Assembly (NCBI GenBank): GCA_037349105.1 | Contig: JAYJMM010000101.1 | Span: forward strand, 1,240,001 to 1,304,000 | Length of the DNA: 64,000 nucleotides | Direction: 5' to 3' | Source: Limnomonas spitsbergensis | Lineage: Eukaryota > Chlorophyta > Chlorophyceae > Chlamydomonadales | Part shown: in pieces, positions 11,201 through 21,470 of the stretch | How the letters are laid out: every line of letters begins with the position of its first letter | Position numbering within the stretch: position 1 is the first letter of the stretch | Notes under the pieces: model-generated | What the model was told of the DNA's origin: nothing | The model's input: only the letters and a program-made list of their open reading frames with translations | Databases searched by the model: none | Position numbers and translations under genes: made by a program

Positions 11201-12792
11201 GAAGGGGAGGGAGGAGAGGGTGGGGGAGGGGAGGGTGGAGAGGGAGAGGGGGGTAAGGGAGACGGTAGGGATGGAGAGGGCAGTAAAGGGAAGGGAGGTG
11301 AGGGTGGGGGAGGGGAGGGTGGGGGAAGGGAGGGTGGAGACGGTGGGGGAGGGGAGGGTGGAGAGGAAGAGGGGGGTAAGGGAGACGGGGGGGACGGGGA
11401 GGTCGGTGAAGGGAAGGGAGGAGAGGGTGGGGGAGGGGAGGGTGGAGACGGTTGGGGAGAGGAGGGTGGAGAGGGAGAGGGGGTTAAGGGAGACGGGGGT
11501 GATGGAGAGGGCGGTGAAGGGAAGGGAGGTGATGGTGGAGACGGTGGGGGAGGGGAGGGTGGAAAGAGAGAGGGGGTTGAGGGAGACGGGGGTGATGGAG
11601 AGGGCGGTGAAGGGAAGGGAGGAGAGGGTGGGGGAGGTGAGGGTGGAGGCAGTGGGGGAGGGGAGGGTGGAGAGGGAGAGGGGGGTAAGGGAGACGGGGG
11701 GGATGGGGAGGTCAGTGAAGGAAAGGGAGGAGAGGGTGAGGGAGGTGAGTGTGGAGACGGTGGGGGAGGGGAGGGTGGAGAGCGAGAGGGGGGTAAGGGA
11801 GACGGGGGTGATGGAGAGGGCGGTGAAGGGAAGGGTGGTGAGTGTGGAAACGGTGGAGGAGGGGAGGGTGGAGAGAGAGAGGGGGGTAAGGGAAACAGGG
11901 GTGATGGAGAGGGCGGTGAAGGGAAGGGAGGTGAGGGTGGGGGAGGGGAGTGTGGGGGAGGGGAGGGTGGAGTTTGTGGGGGAGGGGATGGTGGAGAGGG
12001 AGAGGGGGGTAAGGGAGACGGGGGGGATGGGGAGGTCGGTGCAGGGAAGGGAGGAGAGGGTGGGGGAGGGGAGGGTGGAGACGGTGGGGGAGGGGAGGGT
12101 GGAGAGGGAGAGGGGGTTAAGGGAGACGGGGGTGATGGAGAGGGCGGTGAAGGGAAGGGAGGTGATGGTGGAGACGGTGGGGGAGGGGAGGGTGGAGAGA
12201 GAGAGGGGGTTAAGGGAGACGGGGGTGATGGAGAGGGCGGTGAAGGGAAGGGAGGAGAGGGTGGGGGAGGTGAGGGTGGAGGCAGTGGGGGAGGGGAGGG
12301 TGGAGAGGGAGAGGGGAGTAAGGGAGACGGGGTGGCCGGAGAGGGCGGTGAAGGAAAGGGAGGAGATGGTGGGGGTGGTGAGGGTGGAAACGGTAGGGGA
12401 GGGGAGGAAGGTGAGGGAGGAGGTTGGGAGGGGGGGAGGGGCGACGGTGCAACAGGAGGGAGAGGAGATGGGGGGATGGGAGGACGGGGAGGGGGGCTTG
12501 CAACGTATCCCAGGGGCGGGCAAGTGTCGCACACCGCAGGGATCGGCACAGTGATGCTATTGACGGATGCACCGGCGGGGATGGTGAGAGTGACAGTCTT
12601 AGGAGCAGATGCTTGGAAGGTGAGTTCCGTGGCTGAGGATGTGATGGTCAGGGTCAAGAGGTTTGGTGCGTACAAGACGACGTTCTGCGCCGCATCGGCC
12701 GTGATTGTCACTGTCGTTGCCTGGGGCGCGGTGATGTTGATGAAGAGAGCGTTGGAGGTGACAGTCACAGTGGGCACTTGCTTACTAATCAT
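8295..12792 (-). CDS. Giant Pro/Ser-rich cell-wall-type (HRGP/pherophorin-like) exon
   Basis: The open frame runs from 12792 to a stop at 8239. A good donor (CAG followed by gtgtga) sits at 8295, so the exon probably ends there in phase 1. The first 90 residues are beta-strand-like hydrophobic/Thr repeats ([20 protein letters not shown]). A CDTCPP pair follows, then about 1,350 residues of [19 protein letters not shown] and related blocks. Such Ser-Pro and Pro-Pro tracts are the hydroxyproline O-glycosylation substrates of volvocalean wall glycoproteins and form rigid extracellular rods. The usual pherophorin Cys domains are absent, so pherophorin itself is not claimed. ATG at 12790-12792 is a possible start, but an acceptor AG just before 12780 would instead make this an internal exon continuing from the lectin-like exon at 13798-14034 in matching phase 0. 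It may be the extracellular part of the membrane protein at 2213-7761. Confidence 0.75.
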
Positions 12793-13375
12793 TGGTTGAG
12801 TTCCATACCAAAATCACCTAAGCAGTGTCTGCACCATTCTAAGACATGCAAAGGCAGAGGCAGCTAAAGGCCACACATAGTAATCAAATCAGAGTTAAAC
12901 AAACCATCGCTTACATGCGCTGCAAGCAGCAGCCAAGTCTGGGATGCCACCAGGGTAGGAGTCGCTCTACAAAGGGGCAGAGTGCATGCAACAGTTTAGC
13001 CGCCTCATTGTTGAAGCTCGTTGGATTCAGATGGAGAAAGTGGAGATTTTAAAAAGTTCGATGGTGGCCAAAGCAGCATAGCTGTCCACAAATGGGGCCA
13101 CTGGCCCATAAGTCATCGCGCCAGCGAGGTCGAGATCACTGTGCTCGCGTGGCTGCGTAACGGAGCCGAAGCTGTTCTAGCGGATCTTAGAAACAAAGAC
13201 TGGCATGGATATAAATACATAAAATAATTCACCACGGAGAACCACTAGCGTGTCAGAGCACTTCCATCGATCCGTGTCTTGTTAGCTACTGCGCCAAATG
13301 ATGAAATGAAGCAGCCAGGTTGCTCTCCAAGTTCATTAAAGCCTTAAGAAAAAAAGAATGAATTAAAACATTGAA
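12793..13375. other. No supported gene
   Basis: Unique, moderately AT-rich sequence between the Pro-rich exon and the 71-bp repeat. Short frames only. Confidence 0.5.
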
Positions 13376-13690
13376 GTCCCATTGTATGCATGTACCGCAG
13401 TATGCATGTACGTACCGCAGTGTGCCCATGCAGCAGTGTGCCTGCTGTACTGCAATGTGCCCGTTCCGCGGTATGCATGTACGTACCGCAGTGTGCCCAT
13501 GCAGCAGTGTGCCTGCTGTACTGCAATGTGCCCGTTCCACAGTATGCATGTACGTACCGCAGTGTGCCCATGCAGCAGTGTGCCTGTTGTACTGCAATGT
13601 GCCCGTTCCGAAGTATGCATGTAAGTACCGCAGTGTGCCCATGCTGCAGTGTGTAGGCTTGTCCCGCAGTGCGCCCGGTCCGCAGTAAGT
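13376..13690. repeat. 71-bp tandem repeat, about four copies
   Basis: Unit begins TATGCATGTACGTACCGCAG and ends TGCAATGTGCCCGTTCC. The copies are nearly identical, pointing to recent amplification. All six frames stay open and Cys-rich, which is a repeat artefact. Confidence 0.95.
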
Positions 13691-13797
13691 TTGAATCGGA
13701 GCGCGCCCGCATCGCAGTTCACCTATACGCACTGCTATAAAATACCCAAGGACTACAGCAGAGCATTTTGCGTCAAGTAGCGCCAGCAGATACGCAC

Positions 13798-14034
13798 CTG
13801 GGTGTCACAAAGCAGTAAGGGAGCGGGTCGAAGTGCTGCTCCTTGAGGCAAGATGCGAACGCCAGGATGCAATCCACAACTACTGCCGGTGGTCATCGGT
13901 AACGTGCCGCTCAATCTCCACTGCTGGGCAGCGCGACTGACGTTGCAGGTCTCCATGGTGGGACGCACGGCTCCATGGATGCTGCCAGGACGGACAGCTT
14001 GCAAGCACTGCTGCGTCAAGCCGTCATTAGTGGC
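13798..14034 (-). CDS. Exon with ricin-B-lectin-like QxW motif
   Basis: A 237-bp phase-0 exon between CTGCAG acceptor (14036-14035) and donor CAG followed by gtgcgt (13797). It encodes 79 residues, with a segment TQQCLQAV followed about 25 residues later by ETCNVSRAAQQWRLSG. The C-x-x-x-x-AAQQWRL pattern is the QxW signature of beta-trefoil (ricin B-type) carbohydrate-binding repeats. One repeat is visible and the rest of a trefoil is not. The exon is on the same strand and upstream of the Pro-rich exon, with compatible phase, so it could be its extracellular lectin module. The lectin assignment is suggestive, not proven. Confidence 0.5.
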
Positions 14035-14040
14035 CTGCAG

Positions 14041-14340
14041 GGATCAAGGGTGAAGGAGGTAGGGTTAAGGGTGAAAGTCGTAGGGGTTGAGGGTTTAGGT
14101 TGAAGGTGGTAGGGTTTAGGGTGAAGGTAGCATGTAGGAGGTGATGGGTTTAGGGTGAAAGTGGGTAGGGTTACGGTGGGGGTGTTAGGGGTTTGAGGGT
14201 GTAAGGTCCAAGATGTAGGGGGGTGAGTGTTTAGGGTGAAGGTGGTAGTGTTTAGGCTTCAGGGTGACGGCAGGGGGTGAAGGGTTCAGGGTGAAGGTGG
14301 TGAGGTCAAGGGCTTAGGCTGAAGTGAAGGGCTAAGAAAA
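14041..14340. repeat. TTTAGGG-like degenerate array (TTTAGGGTGAAGGTGGTAGGG)
   Basis: Degenerate units of about 20-22 bp directly upstream (minus strand) of the lectin-like exon acceptor. Telomere-like in composition but not a clean heptamer array. Confidence 0.85.
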
Positions 14341-14649
14341 TGAATAAATGCACCGTGTTTGCTGAGCATTGGAGAGATCTCTCACGAATCTCTTAAGTGG
14401 CCGTTGTTTTTGTTGCCAAGCAGGTTGGCATGAATTGTGATCAGCGCAAAGTAGGAGGAGATCCACCAGGTGAAATACTTTCATCACTCTACCTGGTGAC
14501 ACATTCAAATCAGTATTATTTATCTGAACAGATTAGAGGTAATTTAGAGTACTTCCTAGCATCATGAATCGCCAATCCGACAGTCAAACACATACAGCCG
14601 AAAGCACAAACCACCGTACCAGCTCATGAGATCTTCTTCTGTTATGATG

Positions 14650-14726
14650 GTATCGGACGCGGCCTTGGCACAAGCTGCACTGTTTCCTTAACCTTACGCC
14701 ATGCGGGGTATAGTCTTCTTCCCTTC
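14650..14726 (+). mobile_element. SINE-like element, copy 1 (diverged)
   Basis: Matches the family core: a GCGGCCTTGGCACAAGCTG head, then GTTTCCTTAACCTTACGCC and a pyrimidine-rich tail TCTTCTTCCCTTC. The hairpin is decayed. Confidence 0.55.
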
Positions 14727-15288
14727 AAGGCAACGTCCCTCGCAATGGATCCAAACCCCCTCTCACCATGAGCATATGCAGACCAGGCGTGCACGTCTCC
14801 TGGATGCTCCAAGCCTGTCCCACAGTCCCAGATCTACAGCTCCTCTGTGCAGCATCAGACACTTGGTTGTAACAAAGTTGATGCAACCACCCACATCCTT
14901 TAACGAAAGGGCCAGGCAGAGCGAACCGGGGGGAAACAAGCTACAAGACATGTGGCAGGTTATTGAGGCAGATGAATATATAAGGCGTATGGAGTATGGA
15001 CAGGCAAGTAAAGAAGGCAGTTAACCAGGCTTATGTAAAGGCTGGTAAGTAAGGCAGATAAGTGCATTGAGTACATGAAAAGGCGATTGCCGTAAGTAAG
15101 GCAAATAAATTAGGCTGGAAACCAGACCAGAAAGTCATCAGGAAATCGGGCAGGCAGCAGCAGGCATCACCAAAATATTGAGGTCAAACAAATATAAGCA
15201 ATGTGCAACATGTCACACAATATCTGAGGCTGATTCAGCTACACCTCAGCTACAAGCTGCCGTATGGCTGACAGGGCTTGGTGCTGCA
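14727..15288. other. Transposon-related unique sequence
   Basis: Includes the block at 14867-14939 that recurs at 41549-41627. 15000-15120 has loose AAGTAAGGCAGATAAG-type repetition. No gene recognised. Confidence 0.4.
14867..14939. repeat. Dispersed block shared with 41549-41627
   Basis: About 75 bp at roughly 80 percent identity, including GCAACCACC and AAAGGGCCAGGCAG (AAAAGGCCAGGCAG in the second copy). Minus-strand translations of both copies agree in one frame (VGGCINFVTT versus VGGCVSFATT), so a coding origin is possible. Confidence 0.65.
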
Positions 15289-15360
15289 TGAAAGAAAGAA
15301 AGGATACTACGCCCCCCTAGGGGCGTGTGGGTTAAGGGAAGAGCGTAGCTCGGGGAGCTG
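15288..15360 (-). mobile_element. SINE-like element, copy 2
   Basis: Inverted copy: GAAAGAAAGAAAG tail, palindromic ACGCCCCCCTAGGGGCGT, then GGGTTAAGGGAAGAGCG and a CTCGG core. Confidence 0.75.
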
Positions 15361-15752
15361 TAAGCCCTGTTGCTGGGGCTACTAGCCCATGGCACAATTC
15401 AGGGTACATGCATCAGGATCTCAGGGTCCATGGTTCAGGCCATGGTTCACCAGAGTTCAAAATGCAAAGCTTGGGTAGTAATCATTACATCTTTACATTG
15501 CATTACATTGCACTTTTTAAAAGCTGTGTCTTTGGCTCAGCCCCCAGGTGATGCGTGTGCCCAGGCAACTTGTGACATGCGCATGGCTTTGCGACATGGC
15601 AGACTGGCAACCAAGCAATATGGTCTCTGAGCTCTACATTGCACACTTGTCGCATAGGCCACTTACTGTGCAAGCTCCCCTGCTCAAGCCATCATAGACT
15701 GTAAGGCCCAAGCTTCAAGCCCCACACCCAACCACGCAAGAACCATGCTCAC
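15361..15752. other. No supported gene
   Basis: Unique sequence with short frames; CATTACATTGCATTACATTG microrepeat at about 15485-15510. Confidence 0.4.
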
Positions 15753-15859
15753 AAGTGTCACGTCGAAGCGAAGGGGATCATGCTGCGGGAGGTTTGGGAC
15801 AGCCACTTGCTCCCAGCACAGGCCTGGAACAGCAGCTGGACAGATTGTATACTTCAGGC
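15753..15859 (-). CDS. Possible exon of the cell-surface gene
   Basis: 107-bp open segment between CCCGCAG acceptor and a GTGAGC donor, entering in phase 1 and leaving in phase 0. That fits the phase-0 start of the lectin-like exon at 14034. It encodes LKYTICPAAVPGLCWEQVAV and ends RFDVTL. No family is recognised. Membership of the same gene is inferred only from strand, phase and order. Confidence 0.35.
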
Positions 15860-15899
15860 CTGCGGGGGTGACATGAAGGGGGGTCATACATGAAATCAG

Positions 15900-17290
15900 A
15901 CTGAAGCACCGCCAATTGCCACTAGGATGGGATGGTCAGGTACCACCCACCTCTTCCAACTGCCGTGAAGGCTGTCAGGCACTCAAGCTCGTACAGTAAC
16001 CACTGGGAGGGTCAGGAACCCCAGCTCCTCCAACTCCATTAGGAATTGGGAAAATCCAGACACCTGAGGGCCTGCAGCTACCTCGATGATGGTCTGATGC
16101 CCTGTATCTCCCAACTGCAAGAAAACTGTCAAACACACCAGAACTCGTGCAACTGCCGCTGGGATGGTAGGATAATCCAGCTCCACCAACTGCCATGAGG
16201 ATTTAGGGTTTAGGGTTAAGGACTAACAGGTACCTTAGCTCCTCCAACTGCCGTGAGGATTTAGGACTGACAGGTACCTTAGCTCCTCCAACTGCCATGA
16301 GGGTTTAGGACTGACAGGTACCTTAGCTCCTCCAACTACCATGCGGATTTAGGACTGACAGGTACCTTCGTTCCTCCAACTGCCAGTCGAATGGTCTGAT
16401 TCCCCAGCTCCCCTCCCCTAAGTGTCACAATGTCTATCAGACGCACGGGCTCCGTCAACTGCCATTGGAATGGTAAGATACCCTAGCTCTTCCAACTGTT
16501 ATTAGGACCATGTTAGCACGGTACGGCATGATACGGCGCAATACGGCAAAGGTTCAGCTGGGTTATACTACCAAAGTGCCATGATACGGCTCGATACGGC
16601 TCAGGGTCAGCCACTGTGCTACCATGATTACGTCAGTCAGCCTCTCGGCCCCTTCAACTGCCACTGGGCTAGTCGGATACCCCAGCTCCACAAACTGCCA
16701 TTAGGATGGTCAGACACCTGAGCCCTACAACTGCCACTCGGTTAGTCAGCCTTTCGGCCTCCTTCAACTGCCACTGGGCTAGTCAGATACCCCAGCTCTT
16801 CAAACTGCCATTAGGACAGTCAGACACCTGAGTCCCTATTTTTGCCAGTTGGTCAGTCAGCCTCTTGGGCCCCTTAAACTGCCACTGGGCTGGTCAAACA
16901 GTCCAGCTGTTTTATACTGCCATTAGGACAGTCAGACTCCAGGGCTCCTCCAACTGCCACTGGGCTGGTCAGATACCCCAGCTCCTTCAACTGCCAGTAG
17001 GACAGTCAGACTCCAGGGCTCCTCCAACTGCCACTGGGCTTGTCAGATACCTTAGCTCCTAAAGTGCCACTCGGGCTGGACAGATACCCCAGCTCCTCCA
17101 ACTGCCAGTTGGAGGACAGGACAGGCAGACTGCTCAGCTCCTCCAACTGCCAATGGGAAGGTCAGATACTCCAGCTATTTTAGCTGCTTTGGGGACGGTT
17201 CACGGTCAGACAACCGAGCTCCGCCATCTGCCATCTGGATGTTCAAATACCCCAGCTCCTCCAACTGCCCTGAGGGATTTAGGACTGTCA
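15900..17290. repeat. Degenerate 50-70-bp tandem array (CTCCTCCAACTGCCAYTRGG)
   Basis: About 20 units with the core CAGCTCCTCCAACTGCCACT followed by GGGCTGGTCAGATACCCC. An interposed segment at 16510-16610 has GATACGGC repeats. On the minus strand units contain the sequence CAGTGGCAGTTGGAGG, close to CTAGTGGCAATTGGCGG at 15905-15925, so the array may derive from a nearby exon boundary. Confidence 0.85.
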
Positions 17291-18803
17291 GACACCGGAG
17301 AGCCAACGGCCACAAGGACGGCCATGCATTAACCATGACATTTTGCACGTAGATTGAGGATTGACCATGCGATTAAGAAACTGCCCGCGCTGACGCATTT
17401 GCCTTACGAAAGAGAGGCGGCCTATAGACCTGACGGCGACCAGAGCTGTATGTCCCAAGTTATTCATGGGCTGCCCGATTCACATGGTCTCCCTTAGTCA
17501 CCAACGGCTGGGTGATCGACCGCTCCATCATTCTGAGCGGACACGCACGGAGGGCCTCGAAAATTGCTGGCATGGGTGTCCAAAACGGCACAGGCTTGTT
17601 TCTCTACCTGCGAACTGCTGGTCGAACCGGAACATTGACGTCATGCCGTCCGCTGATGACGATGCGTCGGAGGCTGGAGGGTCGCCCGGCGGGTCGTTTC
17701 CCCAGCTGCTTTCCGGGTGGATTTCTGTCTCACAGCTAAAATTAAGGGCGGTCTCCCCTGTCGTCGACCGCATGGTCTGGAGATGGCACCCGGTGGACAG
17801 GCCTGCTGCATGCAGGCATCAGCGGTTAACAAGACTCGGCGTGGTTATACTTCGGGTGGGGGATTCGGGTGGAGGGGCGTTTGTAGGGCGGCATGGATGC
17901 TTATCAAGATGGTCAAAGTCCAGAACAATCTCATGGTCGCATTTCAAGTTGATGGGCGACAATACTACGACTTCATTGCATGCGCGCATGCGGACTTCGG
18001 ATGATATTTCATGTTCGACATCTGGTGCGACATGTACGTGTGTACGCCATTCCATCCGACGACACGCGGATGTGGACATGCGAGTGAGGTCAAAACGTCG
18101 ACAAAAAACATGCATGTCATCTTCGAGTGCATGTGGTAAACAATGCATGGACCCTCACTCTGCAGGCGTATTTCGTGCCCACTTCCAAGATAGCCGCGCA
18201 AACAGGACGAAGCTGAGATAGCGCAGAGGGTGAGAACGTCCAATGCGAATCGCCACCGATTTTTCTTTGGGTCTCTCATTATCATGGAGTGCAGTGCACG
18301 GTCGCCTCCTGATACTCGGTGTAAATGTTCAAACCACGCTACTAACGACTCCAGATCATATCGGCGGTTGGTGTACGGCATCTGGTTCAGCTGGTCAAAA
18401 TTTGAATGTCGTAATGTCCATGCAACCAAGTAGTAATCTACCCATGTCAGGTCAGATGGCAGGTGCACGACCTCATGTGGAACCTACGGCGTCACGGTAT
18501 CCCGTTCGTTTCGGAAGTCGAATCCTGCTCCCAACAATGTGTCTGTTTGAGCGTCTCGTCAACCTGTACTTCCCAAAATCCACGCCGCATCGGCATTCTC
18601 TTTACCTTCGTTTTGATTGCCTGCTGTCCCTGGGCCTTAAGAACCCGTGAGAATTAGAACAAACACAGAAGTGCGTAAATATGGTCGTCGAATGTTGGCA
18701 ACATGGTGCGTGGTGTTCGCCATCTGTGGCCACGCGTCACTAATTTGAATTTTGAATGTGTTTGGTCGTTGCCCGCTTGCAGGGGTCTCGAAGCAGTTGC
18801 TAA
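17291..18803. other. Unassigned sequence with overlapping frames
   Basis: Long frames lie on plus (17466-18221) and minus (17965-18468, 17819-18148). The minus pair reads as one segment with a frameshift near 18130. Content is mixed basic and aromatic with no motif I recognise. It adjoins two MITEs and could be a decayed transposon gene. Confidence 0.35.
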
Positions 18804-19476
18804 GACCGTGTTTCCACTGGCGATTCCTCATCCAACCGACTCGGATTAAGGACGCTGAATGTGGCAACCGACGGCAACTGACACGGATTAAGGACGGATT
18901 AAGCCTCCGAAAAAAGAATAGCTTAATCCTCGTCGAGGACCAGGATTAGCTTAATCCGAAAGTTGGTTGCCTACTTGGTCACTATGCGCTCACAACGTTA
19001 AAGATCTTTGAATCGTATCGCCGCTATTTTACTTGTCTGATAGAAACCAGAGGCGGCACTTGTGGTGCGGAGATCGCAAAGGTGCATCATCAGTGCGTAA
19101 TCGGTGCATATTGGATGGCGGCAGAGCACCAGGCCTGTGTTTTACAACGCGAACGGACTAGTTCCCGCGTTTGAGTAGTTACCTTCTGGATTTGCGCAAA
19201 AGCTTAGTCGTGTAAGCATGTGGCGCCATTGCTATGGCATGTTGCACCATTGTGCAGACTTTTGACCGCTTGATGTCGCCATGCAAGAGGATTCGTTCCA
19301 TTTGAGGTCCGATCTGGATCCTGTTGGGGCAGCGCTACAGCTGGCTGTAGCATTTCTTCGTTGGTTCCAGTCCGATTTCAGTGGAAACACCAAACGGATT
19401 AAGGAATTCTTCGCGACCAACTGCATTTCAACCAACCCTGATTAAGGAATCCAAAATCGCCAGTGGAAACACAGCC
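18804..19476. mobile_element. Harbinger-type MITE A
   Basis: Terminal inverted repeats GACCGTGTTTCCACTGGCGA and, from the right end inverted, GGCTGTGTTTCCACTGGCGA. TAA flanks both ends (18801-18803, 19477-19479), the 3-bp target duplication of PIF/Harbinger elements. 673 bp, no transposase. Confidence 0.75.
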
Positions 19477-19479
19477 TAA

Positions 19480-19929
19480 GGGGGTGTTTCCACTGGTGCC
19501 TTAAACCAGCGCGGTTTGAATCCGGTTGCTCGCAATCGTGATTTTTTCACGCCTTAAACCAAAACTGTTTCCACTGAAATCCAGGAAGTTCACAGCGAAC
19601 TTCCTGCTGCCAGAGGTCTGATCTAGGGGCGCCGAGACGTTCTGCGACGATTTGTGACCTCGGACCACAAGTGTCGCCGCTTATTTCGATCTGGCTATAG
19701 AAATGGCGTGTTTAATGCCGAACGATCTTTCGCGCGGAGATGGTTCCTTAAACCAAGAAGCAACCAACTCACAGAATAGCTTAAACCTGGTCATCGACGA
19801 GGTATAGGCTATTCTCGAATGCGTGGTTTCAGAAAGGCTAAACCGTGTCGGTTTGCGGCAGTTGGGTCGAAATTGAGCCTGAACTAAACCATGTCGGTTG
19901 CCCGACAGAATACCAGTGGAAACACGACA
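19480..19929. mobile_element. Harbinger-type MITE B
   Basis: Termini GGGGGTGTTTCCACTGGTGC and inverted TGTCGTGTTTCCACTGGTAT, flanked by TAA at 19477-19479 and 19930-19932. 450 bp, non-coding. It shares the left TAA with MITE A. An internal TGTTTCCACTGAAATCC (19566-19582) is complementary to GATTTCAGTGGAAACACC in MITE A (19375-19392). Confidence 0.75.
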
Positions 19930-19937
19930 TAAGCAAG

Positions 19938-20345
19938 ACGCGGGTAAGTTCGACCGGCTCCAGCTTAAGTTCCGGGCTGTGATCTTGTGGCATGTTGTTA
20001 AGGCCTTAACGGTCACTGATGTATGATGATGACGACACCGAGGATGGCTCCAACAACTCGTTGTGGCCGGAGGGAGAGGGCACATCTTACGAGGTCGGGG
20101 CGTTCGTCACCTCCGAGTGTCTATGAGCTCTCTCAGGGCGTCCGTCCCTCTCTGAGAGAACACATAGAGAGGTGACGAACGCCCACCCTGACCTCATCAG
20201 ATATGCTCTCACCCACTAGCCACAGCGACCTGCCCGAGCCATCCTTGGTGTCGTCGTCATCAGTGACCGTAGAGGCCTCTACAACATGCCATGAGATCGT
20301 GGCCCGGAACTTGAGCTTGAACCGGTCGAACTTACCCGCGTCCGA
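19938..20345. repeat. Long imperfect inverted repeat (hairpin), arms about 200 bp
   Basis: The left arm begins GACGCGGGTAAGTTCGACCG. The right arm, read inverted from 20345, begins GACGCGGGTAAGTTCGACCG and continues with GTTCCGGGCC, CATGTTGT, GGTCACTGATG, GACGACACC, GGATGGCTC and so on. Identity is roughly 75-80 percent. The centre near 20140 has a near-perfect small hairpin of CTCTCTCAGGG. The right arm keeps a minus-strand open frame (20133-20408). Confidence 0.85.
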
Positions 20346-21340
20346 CTTCACCTTTCCTATTGTGGGGTTCCCTTCTTTTAACCGGTTATTGAGGGCGAAA
20401 GCAACCATGCTTTACCCCTGCTTGGAGACCCCTACAATCGTAATGAACAAAAATAATAAAATTAGTGAGTGTGGCCTCAGCGATGGGAAAGTGTATGTGC
20501 GTCAAGTAAGGGTTGACTCAGTTACCAGTGTGCAGCCAAACTACATGGACACCCACCCTTGGCGTCTGCTGGGAGAGGACTGAAAACTGCTTGACATGAG
20601 GGGTTTGGATTTATCCACCCAAGTTTAGAAACCCTAACCCTCCTAACCCTTATGTAAAGCAGTTTGCTGTCATGCCTCTTCCAGCGATTAATTATGAATG
20701 GCCTCGTCTTATTGCAAGAGGCAGTGTATAAACTTAAACACAATATGCACTGATTAAATGGCAACTTACCGGCCTCGCTGTCCATTTCAGTGTGTATTAG
20801 GCACCATGCACAATTGCACATTATGGAGGGACTGATGCTCGGTGTTCCACTGAGCGGATCAGACCCGACAGTGTTAGGCCGGCCATGGCGGACATTAGGG
20901 GGCTACCAAGAAGGAATGCGGGTGTCTATGACAGAATGCGGTAAGTTGGAGGCATCCACTATTGTGAAAGATGACCAAGGGATCCATCTAGTCTTTACGC
21001 AACACTTTACCACATAGCCTTTGTAACCTAACCCCTAATTTGGCCAACTTTGGGACGAACGGGAGTGATTAGAACTCGACTGAGAGAATCTGTCACCGTT
21101 GGGCCAAAGCTAGCCTCTCACTGTGATATAATGTTTCCGCACAGCTTTGTCCAACTGAAACGATCCATCATGCAAAGCCTTATTTCCTGTATTTTTAGCT
21201 AGGATTTCAAGTCTCGGGGCTCCTAGCTCAAAGGAGAAATGGCACTGGTACGGCGAATATACTGCCCTTTTGACGGTACCATCCCGTCATCAGTGCATAA
21301 CACTCAAGCCCTTTGACACGGATACAACCCTCCACGCTTT
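20346..21340. other. No supported gene
   Basis: Unique sequence with short frames. A CCCTAACCCTCCTAACCC telomere-like patch lies at 20630-20650. Confidence 0.5.
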
Positions 21341-21344
21341 GTCT

Positions 21345-21470
21345 TAGGCCCTTATACCGCCATACCGCTATACCACCGTACCGCCAGACCCCCGCCCCTC
21401 TCCACACCCTCCCTCATGCCCTTATACCGCCATACCGCCATACCACCAAGTCCCCTGTACACCCTCCTTG
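21345..21470. repeat. CCTTATACCGCCATACCGCC array, left part
   Basis: Tandem TATACCGCCATACCGC units ending in CTGTACACCCTCC. The array resumes at 22313-22560 after the LINE fragment, so the LINE inserted into it. Confidence 0.9.

Noticed and set aside
10460..12532. 690-residue minus-strand ORF in another frame of the Pro-rich exon
   Set aside because: A frame-shifted reading of the same repeats ([10 protein letters not shown]..). It lacks unique flanking sequence, so it is a shadow.
8627..12799. Long plus-strand ORFs rich in Gly, Glu, Val and Arg opposite the Pro-rich exon
   Set aside because: They are complements of the CCN-rich Pro/Ser codons. The minus frame has a beta-strand N-terminus and a unique C-terminus; the plus frames are pure low complexity.
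13344..13732. Cys/His-rich ORFs in all six frames
   Set aside because: Product of the 71-bp tandem repeat, which has no stops in any frame.
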